Under the pieces are notes generated by a model. The model did no database searches and was not told the DNA's origin. It saw only the letters and a program-made list of their open reading frames with translations. A program made the translations under genes and the position numbers. Of a stretch of 25,758 bases of DNA, positions 1 through 8,595 are shown in pieces (position 1 is the stretch's first letter; every line of letters begins with the position of its first letter). The stretch lies in contig CAMCYB010000026.1 of assembly GCA_945883615.1 (NCBI GenBank), positions 1 to 25,758 on the forward strand. Direction: 5' to 3'. Origin of the DNA: Bordetella parapertussis. GTDB lineage: Bacteria; Pseudomonadota; Gammaproteobacteria; Burkholderiales; Burkholderiaceae_B.

Positions 1-117
1 ATGCCTAAACGTTGGAACAATCGGTCAACTCGCAATTGGCAACCCATTAATGAAGTCTGGCTTAACCCACCAAAAGAGCACATCAATGAATCTATTAATT
101 TAAAACAGGCAGCATGA
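1..117 (+). CDS. C-terminal end of an unidentified protein (partial)
   Basis: The frame is open from the first base of the window and stops at TGA 115-117, giving 38 residues. The composition is polar and Trp/Asn-rich, ending LKQAA, and looks like the soluble C-terminus of a larger protein. The ATG at base 1 may not be the true start. Its stop overlaps an ATG at 114 (ATGA), a pattern common between translationally coupled genes. I do not recognise the family. Position just before TRAP genes makes an associated enzyme or binding protein possible, but this is only inference. Confidence 0.3.
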   Translation: MPKRWNNRSTRNWQPINEVWLNPPKEHINESINLKQAA

Positions 118-295
118 AAGAACGGCCATCTTTGTTGACAACTACCGTCTGCGTGTAAGTCGAGCTTGGATACTATTTGCCATACCCTTTGGGTTTGCTT
201 TAGTCATCTTGCGTATTACACAATCTATGTGGTTAGACATTAGTGCGCTCATTAATGGTCAAGAACCACGTCCCGGCAAACGCCTCTTTGATTAG
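104..295 (+). pseudogene. dctQ: DctQ-like TRAP small permease, C-terminal fragment
   Basis: This frame encodes about 60 residues, including NYRLRVSRAW, one clear hydrophobic helix (ILFAIPFGFALVILRITQ) and a polar tail ending PGKRLFD. That matches the last helix and tail of a TRAP small membrane subunit of about 160-180 residues. It ends 8 bases before dctM, the normal DctQ position. The frame is closed upstream by TAA at 101-103 and has no ATG in the fragment. The ATG at 114 lies in another frame that stops after 14 residues. The first three helices are absent. It is either a deletion remnant or a frameshifted gene; a sequencing error cannot be excluded. Confidence 0.5.
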
Positions 296-303
296 AAAAT
301 ATC

Positions 304-1608
304 ATGTTTATTCCTGAAGCTTTTTCAACAGCCGAGTTGGGTTGGAACGTCTTAGGCCCATTGGTGCTCATGCTTGTCTTGTTTGCTCTCGCTGTACCTG
401 TTTGGGTATCTCTTGGTTTAACTTCGCTCTGCATGCTTTGGCTAACAGGGGCTTTGCCTTTATCTTTAATTGGTGAGTCTGTTTTTCATGGTCTTGATGC
501 TTTTGCCTTAATTGCCATACCCTTGTTTGTGTTGACGGGTGATCTATTGGTTAGAACGGGTTTATCAGTCAAGTTGTTAAATATTGCAGCTGCCACAATG
601 GGTAACGTCCGTTCTGGTTTAGGTACTTCAACTGTATTGGGGTGTGGGTTTTTTGCATGCATATCAGGTTCAGATGCTGCGGGCGCTGCGGCCGTTGGCC
701 GTATAACCATTTCACGTTTAATTGAGCAGGGTTATAAACCCTCTTATGCTTGTGCTCTGGTGGCAGCCGGTGCATGCACCGGTATATTAATTCCACCCTC
801 AATTGCCTACATTATTATTGGTATGGTTTTAGGTATATCAACATCATCGTTGTTTTTGGCTGCAGCCATACCCGGAGTACTAATCATGATCTCTATCATG
901 ATTACTAACGCCATTATGAATAGAATTCATGGTTACGAAAACTCTAAAGAACGCTTTAATTTTAAAAATTGGTTTGCAGTCGTTTGGGATGGTCGTTTTG
1001 CAATTCTTGTACCGGCATTGATTTTTGGTGGTATTTATTCAGGTGTCTTTACTCCAACAGAGGCAGCAGCTGTTGCGGTCGTGGTCACGATCTTAGTGGG
1101 TTTTAGCCAAGGCACTTTCAAATTAAGTGATTTCCCCAGCTCATTAGAGGGATCAGCAAAAGTGTGCGGTGTGATTGTGCCGATTATTGCCGTCGCGTTG
1201 CCACTTGCTCAAGTACTGGCAATTAACGGTGTACCTCAAAGCATGGTGAGCACAGTTAATTCTTTTACAGAAAACCCTGTAACGATCATATTTTTAATGT
1301 TGGGTATTCTTATCATTGCGGGTTGTGTGATGGAATCAACGCCCAATATTGTGATTTTGGCCCCCATCATGTTGCCACTTGCACAGTCAATTGGTATGAA
1401 CGATATTCACTTTTGTATTTTTATGATTACGGCGTTGGGTATTGGCTTTATTACACCGCCGCTGGGGCTAAATCTGTTTGTTATTTCTGGCATAACCGGG
1501 CAACCTGTTCTAAATATCGCATCTAAAGCATTTCCCTTTGTGTTTGCCATGCTAATTGTTGTGTTGCTGATTGCTTTCATACCTGAGATTTCTTTATTTT
1601 GGTTTTAA
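304..1608 (+). CDS. dctM: TRAP transporter large permease (DctM)
   Basis: This is a 434-residue, very hydrophobic protein of normal DctM length (about 425-430) with a dozen or so predicted membrane segments. Typical family stretches are visible: FALIAIPLFVLTGDLL near residue 70, the GSDAAGAAAVG loop near 125, GILIPPSIAYIIIG near 160, FTPTEAAAVAV near 250 and a C-terminal ITPPLGLNLFV. DctM is the sodium-driven transport subunit that takes substrate, often an organic acid, from a periplasmic binding protein. It lies directly behind a truncated DctQ, and no DctP gene lies inside the window. If the DctQ partner is really broken, this transporter would probably not work. The substrate cannot be read from sequence. 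Confidence 0.93.
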   Translation: MFIPEAFSTAELGWNVLGPLVLMLVLFALAVPVWVSLGLTSLCMLWLTGALPLSLIGESVFHGLDAFALIAIPLFVLTGDLLVRTGLSVKLLNIAAATMGNVRSGLGTSTVLGCGFFACISGSDAAGAAAVGRITISRLIEQGYKPSYACALVAAGACTGILIPPSIAYIIIGMVLGISTSSLFLAAAIPGVLIMISIMITNAIMNRIHGYENSKERFNFKNWFAVVWDGRFAILVPALIFGGIYSGVFTPTEAAAVAVVVTILVGFSQGTFKLSDFPSSLEGSAKVCGVIVPIIAVALPLAQVLAINGVPQSMVSTVNSFTENPVTIIFLMLGILIIAGCVMESTPNIVILAPIMLPLAQSIGMNDIHFCIFMITALGIGFITPPLGLNLFVISGITGQPVLNIASKAFPFVFAMLIVVLLIAFIPEISLFWF

Positions 1609-1693
1609 TGAATGATTCAACCAGCATTGAAAGATTTGATGGTTGATGTTGGTGCAAGGGTTAAATAGGCAGGTTTACTAAATTTAAATTTCA

Positions 1694-2422
1694 TTACGTC
1701 GCAGCATAATTAAAGACTTGATCGCCACCCGCTGCGTGAATCTGCGCGTTAAATGAAACAATGATTCGATCTTTTTCACCCACGTAGGGCATTGCTTGGT
1801 GCGGCAAATACGAGGGAAAAACGACAAGTTTGCCAGGCTCTGGCACGACGTCGACTGTATTCTTTTGTAAGTACGCATTGCCAATATCAACGTGTGCACC
1901 CCCAAGCCACTGTGTGTAGGGACCATAAAACCGGGTCACGCCGTTTGTGGGGCCCAAGCTTGGGTGTCTAACTCTTTTTGCTTCATCGTCGCACTGCACG
2001 TAATACACCCCCGACCAAGAGCAATTGCCATGGGTGTGAACATCATGAAAGGCCATGCCATTTTGAATTTGAAACCAGCACCCCATGAGTTGTAATTGCA
2101 GGCTCATACGGCCAGTTGGCCATACACCTGCGTTCGCATTCATGACCGTTTTTTGTAGAGAATTGGCTATAAAGGCGATTAATGTTTGAAACTCTGGCAG
2201 TTGTATGCCCTCAAGTAAATTATCTTCACTGGCATAAAACGGTTTGATAGATGGCGCATGAGCCTCGGCTTGTGAGGGTGATTCTTCTTTCGCTTCTTCA
2301 TATGTTTGTGCTTCACGGGTCACCCGCATGGCAGAAAAAACGCGGGCTAACGTTTCATTAATATGGGCGGCATCATCACAATGATGCGTATCAAGTGGAA
2401 CCGGCCAATGAATGTTTTTCAT
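1694..2422 (-). CDS. Putative 2-oxoglutarate/Fe(II)-dependent oxygenase
   Basis: This 242-residue protein resembles the TIGR02466-type putative 2OG-Fe(II) oxygenases. The double-stranded beta-helix core shows HTHGNCSWSGVYYV (residues 129-142) and, downstream, GKLVVFPSYLPHQ (197-209) followed by DRIIVSFN (218-225). His129/His131 and His208 are the likely iron ligands, and Arg219 the likely 2-oxoglutarate anchor. The usual second acidic ligand is not obvious. It is the last gene of the cox operon and overlaps mocA by 4 bases (ATGA), so coupling is likely. Oxygenases of this type are not standard CO dehydrogenase accessory proteins, and its substrate is unknown. The family call is fairly safe; the role is not. 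Confidence 0.75.
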   Translation of the reverse strand: MKNIHWPVPLDTHHCDDAAHINETLARVFSAMRVTREAQTYEEAKEESPSQAEAHAPSIKPFYASEDNLLEGIQLPEFQTLIAFIANSLQKTVMNANAGVWPTGRMSLQLQLMGCWFQIQNGMAFHDVHTHGNCSWSGVYYVQCDDEAKRVRHPSLGPTNGVTRFYGPYTQWLGGAHVDIGNAYLQKNTVDVVPEPGKLVVFPSYLPHQAMPYVGEKDRIIVSFNAQIHAAGGDQVFNYAAT

Positions 2423-3186
2423 GATTGTGAAGAAAGCTTTCTTCTAAGCGCCAAGTAAGCGGGCTCAGAGTGTGAGGAATGCGTTGTGCTTTCGTTGCTA
2501 ACAACCTGCGCATTAACAATGGTTGTATCAACGGGCACTGAAAGTGACAACCCTGTTTTCTGATTGAATTTTTCAATATCTTCAAGGGTGTCTATATCAA
2601 CAATATAGTGGTCATTCGTTGTTTCAAAATAGTCGACTAGGCCAGGGTTTTGATCAATAAACTTGCGGCAATACATGTTTTTATCGTCGGCAATCATTCG
2701 TTCAATGACTGAACCAGAAAAAATAATCGGGTTGCCTCGTTGACCTTGCACCATGGGTATTAAGACCTCACCCTTAAGTCTTTTTTTGAATGCAGCGATC
2801 AGGCTGGTTATGTCTTCAGCATTGACCAAGGGCTGGTCACACAACATCATGATGACGGCATCATATTTATTGCCAATCGCTTCAATGCCTAAGCGAACAG
2901 AGCTGGGTTGACCGTCTTCAGGTGTAAGGTTACGAATAATTTGAACCGGAAATTGCTCGACTAAAGGTTCAATGCGATCATGGTAATACCCCGTGACAAC
3001 AATCACCTCGTCAACCCCGGCACCACTGAGCGCAATCAAATGGCGATTGATGAGCGGTACACCCTGAAAATTGAGTAGCGCTTTGGGTTGGTTGCCCATT
3101 CGGCTACCTTGGCCTGCTGCAAGCAATACCGCGCCTACGCGCATGCGTGAATACAGCCCACCACCTTGTTTTAAAATACAGCCCAT
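2419..3186 (-). CDS. mocA: MocA-type molybdenum cofactor cytidylyltransferase
   Basis: This is an NTP-transferase (MobA-like) fold. The nucleotide-binding signature LAAGQGSRMG lies at residues 22-31 with Lys35 after it, followed by VTGY, the Mg-binding MMLCDQPLV and the HYIVDIDTLED end of the domain. In this family MocA uses CTP to turn Mo-molybdopterin into the dinucleotide cofactor (MCD) used by CO dehydrogenase and related enzymes, which fits its place behind coxE. About 45 extra polar residues follow the domain. The start at 3186 has GAGG at good spacing; an alternative ATG at 3144 would remove 14 non-conserved residues. MobA-type guanylyl transfer is the main alternative, but the operon favours CTP. 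Confidence 0.83.
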   Translation of the reverse strand: MGCILKQGGGLYSRMRVGAVLLAAGQGSRMGNQPKALLNFQGVPLINRHLIALSGAGVDEVIVVTGYYHDRIEPLVEQFPVQIIRNLTPEDGQPSSVRLGIEAIGNKYDAVIMMLCDQPLVNAEDITSLIAAFKKRLKGEVLIPMVQGQRGNPIIFSGSVIERMIADDKNMYCRKFIDQNPGLVDYFETTNDHYIVDIDTLEDIEKFNQKTGLSLSVPVDTTIVNAQVVSNESTTHSSHSEPAYLALRRKLSSQS

Positions 3187-3217
3187 AATAATCGTGCCTC
3201 ATGCTGGTTTGCTTTTT

Positions 3218-3239
3218 TGAGCAATTGGTTAATTGCTCA
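3218..3239 (-). promoter_or_regulatory. Perfect 9-bp stem-loop between coxE and mocA
   Basis: TGAGCAATT and AATTGCTCA form a perfect 9-bp stem around a 4-base loop in the 67-base gap between coxE and mocA. In the operon's direction it is followed by six A residues, not a T-tract, so it does not look like an intrinsic terminator. A role as an mRNA stability or processing site that lowers mocA and oxygenase expression relative to cox genes is an inference. Confidence 0.45.
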
Positions 3240-3253
3240 GTCATTCATGGTCA

Positions 3254-4486
3254 TCACTGCTCAACCATTCTGTTAGTCAAAGCATGGTCTGAGTGCTTAC
3301 GCCTTAACGTTAGATCGACCAACCCTTCAAGGCTATTTAAATGACTGACCGCCATAAAGCCTGAAATGTAGGGTTTGCTTGATTGTATGGCCAGTGATTG
3401 AGGTACCTCAACGGTTGGGTGTAACCAAAACACATCAACCCCCATTTGCTTAATTGATTGTAGTACCTTGGGTAGTTCTTCAGGTGGGTCAGTATCGTAA
3501 CCATCACTCAACACAAATATGAAGTCGTGACGACTTAAACCCCTAATGCGTTGGCCATTACTGCCGCGTTGGCTTTGAGTTAAAAATGTTTGAAAGTTGC
3601 TTGCAATGCGTGTGCCGCCCCCAAAACCAAACGTGACTGTATTAATCTTTTCTTGAATACGGCCGCTATTACTTTTTAATAAGGCTGTAACTTCAATTAA
3701 TGCTGTGTGAAAAACAAAAACTCTTGCGTTCATGATTTGACAAAACGAACGCGCCATTCTTAAAAAAAATGGGGCATGAGATTCCATGGATTTACTGACA
3801 TCAACCAAAATAAACACTTTAGGCATCACTGTTTTTCGTTTTTTGGTTTGAAGTTTAATCAACTCGCCGGCTGTACCCATTGCGTGGCGAATTGATTCGC
3901 GCAAATCAATTCTGCTTGCGTTTGAGCGCCGTTGATATTTTTGTATCAGTTTTTTTCGTAACCGCGCCTGTAAAGGGTAAATAAGCTTATCAAGTTGTTC
4001 ACTGTCATGTGGCAACCAGTCGCCCAATGGTTTTTCAGCGAGCGGGTCGACCCGACTGGCACCCCCTTGCGCTTGATCTGAACCCGTTTCATCATTGCCC
4101 GATTGACCGTTTGCAAGCGCGATCGTGCTTTGGTTTGAAGAAGACGGGGCACTTTGACCCTCATTTTTTATCTCTAAAATCAACTCGGGTAATGATTTGC
4201 CACGACGTTGTTTGTGTGACGATTTCACTTTGCCCTTGATACGATGCGGAAACCAATAAGCATTAAAAAGGTCTGGAAATAGATGCCATTGTTTTTGAGA
4301 AGAAGCCGCAATACCTCGCCAATATTTTTCTATTTTTTCAAAGTCGTGTATGCCAGCGAGTGTGGCGATTTTTATCATGGCGTGAAGTTCTGCTAAACCG
4401 ATGACAAAACCATGGTCGCGCAAGTAGGCCACAAAATTTCTTATATTTTGATCGGGGTTAAGTGCCTGTTCAGGGTTATCGGTCAC
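3254..4486 (-). CDS. coxE: CoxE-like VWA-domain protein of CO dehydrogenase maturation
   Basis: The 410-residue protein has a helical N-terminal half, a low-complexity Ser/Gly/Asn/Gln-rich linker (about 108-145) and a C-terminal von Willebrand A domain. The metal-ion-dependent adhesion motif is DVSKS at 229-233, and FGGGTRI and LSDGYDTD follow as expected of the VWA_CoxE family. CoxE works with the MoxR-type ATPase CoxD. In Oligotropha, CoxE and CoxF are linked to copper insertion into the Mo-Cu centre. It starts 27 bases after coxD. The start is GTG (4484-4486) with a short GAG-type ribosome site; I see no better start downstream. Confidence 0.88.
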   Translation of the reverse strand: MTDNPEQALNPDQNIRNFVAYLRDHGFVIGLAELHAMIKIATLAGIHDFEKIEKYWRGIAASSQKQWHLFPDLFNAYWFPHRIKGKVKSSHKQRRGKSLPELILEIKNEGQSAPSSSNQSTIALANGQSGNDETGSDQAQGGASRVDPLAEKPLGDWLPHDSEQLDKLIYPLQARLRKKLIQKYQRRSNASRIDLRESIRHAMGTAGELIKLQTKKRKTVMPKVFILVDVSKSMESHAPFFLRMARSFCQIMNARVFVFHTALIEVTALLKSNSGRIQEKINTVTFGFGGGTRIASNFQTFLTQSQRGSNGQRIRGLSRHDFIFVLSDGYDTDPPEELPKVLQSIKQMGVDVFWLHPTVEVPQSLAIQSSKPYISGFMAVSHLNSLEGLVDLTLRRKHSDHALTNRMVEQ

Positions 4487-4513
4487 AATCTCGTAAAAAA
4501 AGTTTGAGTCGAG

Positions 4514-5428
4514 TTATGCACGTGATGGCATCACGCCAGCGTCAATACCGACAAGTTGCTGCGACCCCATTAATTTAGTCAGTACTTGTTCAGAAATTTG
4601 CCATTGATCGCTTCGCGTTTTAAGTAAAGCACTCAAGCTTTGGGCCAGTTCGTTGGGGTCTTGGGGCAAGGCTTTTAACTCACGTGCGCACAAGATTCTG
4701 ATCCAGTCGAGAGTTTCAGCAACACCTGGAATTTTGTCTAAATCTTGTTTGCGTAACTGGTGAATAAACAGCACAGCTTGTTGTATGAGGTCTGCATTCG
4801 CTTGCGGAATAAGCGTCTTCACAATCGTCATTTCACGCGCGACGCTTGGGTAATCAACATAGTGAAATAAGCAACGCCGCCTTAAGGCGTCTGACAGGTC
4901 ACGTGTACCGTTGCTGGTCAAAATCACTAAAGGGTGACTTTTGGCTTTGATAGTGCCCAATTCGGGCACCGATATTTGAAACTCACCCAGTACTTCTAGT
5001 AGGTACGCCTCAAAAGACTCGTCAGCACGATCAATTTCATCAATCAGCAATACGGCAGGCTGCTCAGACGTAATGGCCTGCATCAACGGTCTTTGAAGTA
5101 AAAAGTCTTCGCTAAACAAGTCGTCACGCAACGATGATTGCCCAGACCCTTCCGCTTCTCTTAGGCGAATTTCGAGTAACTGACGGCTGTAATTCCATTC
5201 ATAAACGGCTTGGTTTAAATCGAGGCTTTCATGACACTGAAGGCGAAACAAAGGCCGGTTCAGTGCAGATGCGGCGGCTTGAGCAATCGCTGTTTTACCC
5301 ACCCCGGCTTCACCCTCTAACAAAATGGGTCTATCAATCGTTAAACCCATCCAGACGATCTCAGCCAAACTGTCGTCAGCGATATAACCAGATTTGGCTA
5401 AGCGCTCTGAAATATCTTTGACGTTCAT
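4514..5428 (-). CDS. coxD: CoxD, MoxR-family AAA+ ATPase
   Basis: This 304-residue MoxR-type AAA+ ATPase has Walker A GEAGVGKT (39-46), Walker B LLIDEIDRAD (126-135), a sensor-like TSNGTRDLSDALRRR and a C-terminal helical lid. In CO oxidisers CoxD is a membrane-associated chaperone-like ATPase that helps add the bridging sulfur to the immature Mo site of CoxL. It sits between coxG and coxE, the usual accessory-gene neighbourhood. AAAGG upstream of the ATG supports the start. The conserved pairing of a MoxR ATPase with a VWA protein reinforces the assignment. Confidence 0.9.
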   Translation of the reverse strand: MNVKDISERLAKSGYIADDSLAEIVWMGLTIDRPILLEGEAGVGKTAIAQAAASALNRPLFRLQCHESLDLNQAVYEWNYSRQLLEIRLREAEGSGQSSLRDDLFSEDFLLQRPLMQAITSEQPAVLLIDEIDRADESFEAYLLEVLGEFQISVPELGTIKAKSHPLVILTSNGTRDLSDALRRRCLFHYVDYPSVAREMTIVKTLIPQANADLIQQAVLFIHQLRKQDLDKIPGVAETLDWIRILCARELKALPQDPNELAQSLSALLKTRSDQWQISEQVLTKLMGSQQLVGIDAGVMPSRA

Positions 5429-5452
5429 GCAAGTTGCCTTTGAAACTTATAT

Positions 5453-6088
5453 TTATTTACCAAAAAGTCTAGCAAAGAAACTTTTGATGAGCATCCAGGC
5501 AATTGCCAAACCATTTAATTCGCTTTGAAGTTTAGGGGCCTCAGTTGTGGTTGTAGAGGCGTGGCCCGCATGATTTGCTTGTTCGGTTGAAGATTCGCCC
5601 GCTGAGCCCTCTTGGGGTTCTGCTAAGGTTGCTGCCATCGCTTTGGCTTTGATGGCAAAATTATCAGCAAATTGCTGCAAAATCATGTCAGAAACAGACG
5701 TCATCATACGGCCGCCAAACTGGGCAAACTTACCATTCACAATGACAGACGCTTTGCCGGTTAAGGTGACATGGTGTTCGTCAACTTTTGTAATGGTGGC
5801 GGTTAAATTCATTGAGGCTGATGAGCCGCCTTTGTCGGCGCCTTTACCTAACAATTGAATTTGCTTGTTGGCTTCATCAACCCCAAGTACTTCAATGTCG
5901 CCAGCAAAAGCGGCTGTTGCCGGACCGACTTTCACTTTGACGCTGCCTTTGTAATGCGTCTCGTCAACCTGCTCAGTGATGGTTGCACCTGGCATACAGG
6001 TTGCCAGTTCAGTGATGTTAGAAAGAACCTGCCAGCACGCGTTTTCACTGGCAGGTATGGGGTACAACTTGTCAATAACGACTTCCAT
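5453..6088 (-). CDS. coxG: CoxG-like SRPBCC protein
   Basis: This 211-residue protein has a CoxG/SRPBCC (START-like) domain: VIDKLYPIPAS at the N-terminus, CMPGATITE near 31, then the repeated strand pattern KGSVKVKVGPATAAFAGDIEV and GGRMMTSVSDMILQQFADNFA. A Ser/Glu/Thr-rich linker (about 155-190) leads to a final amphipathic hydrophobic helix (LAIAWMLIKSFFARLF), the sort of tail thought to attach CoxG and the dehydrogenase to the membrane. A strong AAGGAAA site precedes the ATG. It lies directly after coxL; known cox clusters vary in where coxG falls. Confidence 0.87.
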   Translation of the reverse strand: MEVVIDKLYPIPASENACWQVLSNITELATCMPGATITEQVDETHYKGSVKVKVGPATAAFAGDIEVLGVDEANKQIQLLGKGADKGGSSASMNLTATITKVDEHHVTLTGKASVIVNGKFAQFGGRMMTSVSDMILQQFADNFAIKAKAMAATLAEPQEGSAGESSTEQANHAGHASTTTTEAPKLQSELNGLAIAWMLIKSFFARLFGK

Positions 6089-6155
6089 TACTTATTTCCT
6101 TTTGAGCTCATAATGGCTCATTTTTTTCAAAAACTTAATTAAACCAAATCGATTG

Positions 6156-8561
6156 CTAGTTTAGGTTCAAGTTGTTTTTCTTCAGTTCTTTCCAAGTGCG
6201 AAATGCAGTGTGGGGCATGTCTATATGTGTGACGCCCACATGTGCAAAAGCATCAACCATGGCAGCTGTAAAGGTCGGAATGCTACCCACGTGTGGTGAT
6301 TCAGCCACCCCTTTTGCCCCAATGGGGTGATGGGGTGAGGGGGTTACTGTGTGGTCTGTTTCCCAATGCGGGGTTTCAACAGCGGTGGGTATAAAGTAAT
6401 CCATTAACGAATTGCCCTGAATGTTGCCTTGTGCGTCAAATGATAGCAACTGACCCATGGCAACGGCAAAACCTTCCGTTAAACCACCGTGAATTTGGCC
6501 TTCGATAATCATAGGGTTGATACGCGTTCCACAATCATCTAATGCATAAAAGCGTCTCACTTTGGTCTCGCCCGTAGAGCGATCAATATCAAGCACAGCT
6601 AAATAAATACCAAATGGGAAGGTAAAGTTTGGTGGGTCATAATAATGAACGGCTTCAAGGCCTGGCTCAAGGCCTTCTGGGGGTTGATGATAAGCCGCCC
6701 ATGAAATATCTTTCATGGTTTTAAACTTATCGTCATGGCCTCTGACTTTAAAGCGATCGACTTCCCACTCAAGGTCAGCCTCGCTGACTTCAAGTAGTGA
6801 AGCGGCGATTTTTTTGGCTTTAGCGTGAATTTTTCTTGAGGCCATAGCAATGGCAGCACCGGCAACGGGTGTTGAACGTGAACCATACGTACCTAAACCA
6901 TAGGGTGCCGTATTGGTATCGCCTTCTTCAACTTGAATCACTTCTGACGAGATGCCCAATTCAGTTGCAATGATTTGAGCGTAGGTGGTTTGGTGACCCT
7001 GACCTTGTGAAATCGTACCCATTCTAGCGATAGCGCTGCCAGTTGGGTCAACCCGTATTTCGCATGAGTCAAACATACCAATGCCTAAAATATCGCAAAT
7101 CTTGCTTGGACCCGCACCCACAACCTCAGTAAACGTGACCAGACCAATACCCATCAAGGTGGGTGAGTGAGGGTCTGCACGCTTTGCGGCTTGTTCAGCA
7201 CGTAAGCCTTTGTAGTCAACCGCATCAAGCACCTTTTTAAGGGCTGTGTGGTAATCACCTGAGTCGTACTCGAAACCAAATGCTGAGGTGTAGGGGAACT
7301 GTTCTTTTTTAATAAAGTTCTTTTCACGTATCTCAGCTTTGTCCATATTGAGTTTTTGCGCTAAGACGTCAACCATACGTTCAATTAAATAGACGGCTTC
7401 GGTCACTCTAAATGAGCATCGATACGCCACACCGCCTGGCGCTTTGTTGGTGTAGACGCCTTTGACTGAACAATGTGCGGCAGGAATATCGTATGAACCT
7501 GAACAAATATGAAAGAACCCAGCTGGAAATTTACTGGGGTCTGCGCACGCATCGAAGGCACCGTGATCGGCAACAACGTCAACACGCAAACCTTGAATTT
7601 TGCCATCGGCAGTTGCAGCCAGCTCACCACTCATGTGATAGTCACGCGCAAAAGCAGTTGAAGACAGATTTTCAATACGGTCTTCAACCCACTTAACGGG
7701 GCGACCTAAAACAATAGACGACACAATGGCACAGACATAGCCTGGGTATATGCCAACCTTGTTACCAAACCCACCGCCAATATCAGGAGAAATAATACGA
7801 ACCTTAGATTCAGGAATACCTGAAAGCATTGATACAACGGTGCGTACGACATGAGGGGCTTGGCTGGTTATGTACGTTGTGAGGTCACCTTTGATCGGGT
7901 CAAATGAGGCTACGCAGCCGCAGGTCTCTAAGGGGCAGGGGTGCACGCGAGGGTACATCATGTCTTGTGAGACGATGATGTCAGCCTTTTCAAACGCTAA
8001 GTCAGCGGCTTCTTTATCGCCCGCTGTCCAGGTGAAAATTTCGTTTGGGTGATTACGCTTACCATGCGCCCCTTCGGTCTTGCCCACGAGGTCTTCACGT
8101 AAAATGGGAGCATCTGGCTTGAGTGCACTGAACGGGTCAATCACCACGTCGAGCTCTTCGTATTCAACCCAAACAGCTTCTTTGCCATCTGCTGCTGCGT
8201 AACGTGTTTCAGCAATGACAACCGCCACTTCTTGCATCTGAAAATGTACTTTCTCGTCAGCCAATACAGCGGCAACGTCACCTGCTAGAGTTGGCATCCA
8301 ATGCAACTTGAGGGGTTTTAAATCTTCAGCTGTTAAAACAGCTAAGACGCCTGGAATTTTAAGAGCGGCTTCTTTGTTAATTGATTTAATACGTGCATGG
8401 GCAAGTGGCGAGCGCACGATGTCCATATAAACCATATTGGGCATTTTAATATCATCAACATAGGTGCCCTTACCTTGAATAAAGCGCGCATCTTCTTTGC
8501 GCAGGCGTGAATCGCCCATGCCCATTAGAGCGGCTTCACGGTCTTGAAGTGGTGCATTCAT
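6156..8561 (-). CDS. coxL: Form I aerobic carbon monoxide dehydrogenase, large (Mo-Cu) subunit
   Basis: The 801-residue catalytic subunit belongs to the xanthine oxidase family and is close to the normal CoxL length (about 809). It carries the form I signature AYRCSFR, placing the copper-binding Cys at residue 382, the counterpart of Cys388 in Oligotropha. Cofactor-binding stretches include DIGGGFGNKVGIYPGYV, SQGQGHQTTYAQI and, near the end, GAKGVAES with Glu754 in the place of the active-site Glu763. It oxidises CO to CO2 at a Mo-S-Cu centre and passes electrons to CoxS and CoxM, in a complex held at the inner face of the membrane. The Cys motif separates it from form II and general xanthine dehydrogenases. 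GGAG precedes the ATG. Confidence 0.96.
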   Translation of the reverse strand: MNAPLQDREAALMGMGDSRLRKEDARFIQGKGTYVDDIKMPNMVYMDIVRSPLAHARIKSINKEAALKIPGVLAVLTAEDLKPLKLHWMPTLAGDVAAVLADEKVHFQMQEVAVVIAETRYAAADGKEAVWVEYEELDVVIDPFSALKPDAPILREDLVGKTEGAHGKRNHPNEIFTWTAGDKEAADLAFEKADIIVSQDMMYPRVHPCPLETCGCVASFDPIKGDLTTYITSQAPHVVRTVVSMLSGIPESKVRIISPDIGGGFGNKVGIYPGYVCAIVSSIVLGRPVKWVEDRIENLSSTAFARDYHMSGELAATADGKIQGLRVDVVADHGAFDACADPSKFPAGFFHICSGSYDIPAAHCSVKGVYTNKAPGGVAYRCSFRVTEAVYLIERMVDVLAQKLNMDKAEIREKNFIKKEQFPYTSAFGFEYDSGDYHTALKKVLDAVDYKGLRAEQAAKRADPHSPTLMGIGLVTFTEVVGAGPSKICDILGIGMFDSCEIRVDPTGSAIARMGTISQGQGHQTTYAQIIATELGISSEVIQVEEGDTNTAPYGLGTYGSRSTPVAGAAIAMASRKIHAKAKKIAASLLEVSEADLEWEVDRFKVRGHDDKFKTMKDISWAAYHQPPEGLEPGLEAVHYYDPPNFTFPFGIYLAVLDIDRSTGETKVRRFYALDDCGTRINPMIIEGQIHGGLTEGFAVAMGQLLSFDAQGNIQGNSLMDYFIPTAVETPHWETDHTVTPSPHHPIGAKGVAESPHVGSIPTFTAAMVDAFAHVGVTHIDMPHTAFRTWKELKKNNLNLN

Positions 8562-8595
8562 GTTTTAGTCTCCGTTTCGTATTGGAATGACGGCC

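Noticed and set aside
1612..1668. 18-codon frame after dctM (MIQPALKDLMVDVGARVK)
   Set aside because: It looks vaguely like the start of a real protein, perhaps a remnant, but is too short and has no ribosome site to support a call.
2391..2585. Extra minus-strand frame at the mocA/oxygenase boundary, and many similar antisense frames across the window
   Set aside because: They sit inside well-supported genes in other frames and show no family features.
6093..6128. Terminator-like TGAGC...GCTCA plus T-run between coxL and coxG
   Set aside because: The T-run lies in the antisense direction and the stem is only 5 bp, so it would not stop the cox transcript.
6156..8561. Xanthine dehydrogenase or form II CO dehydrogenase
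   Set aside because: The AYRCSFR motif and the coxG, coxD and coxE neighbours specify form I CO dehydrogenase.
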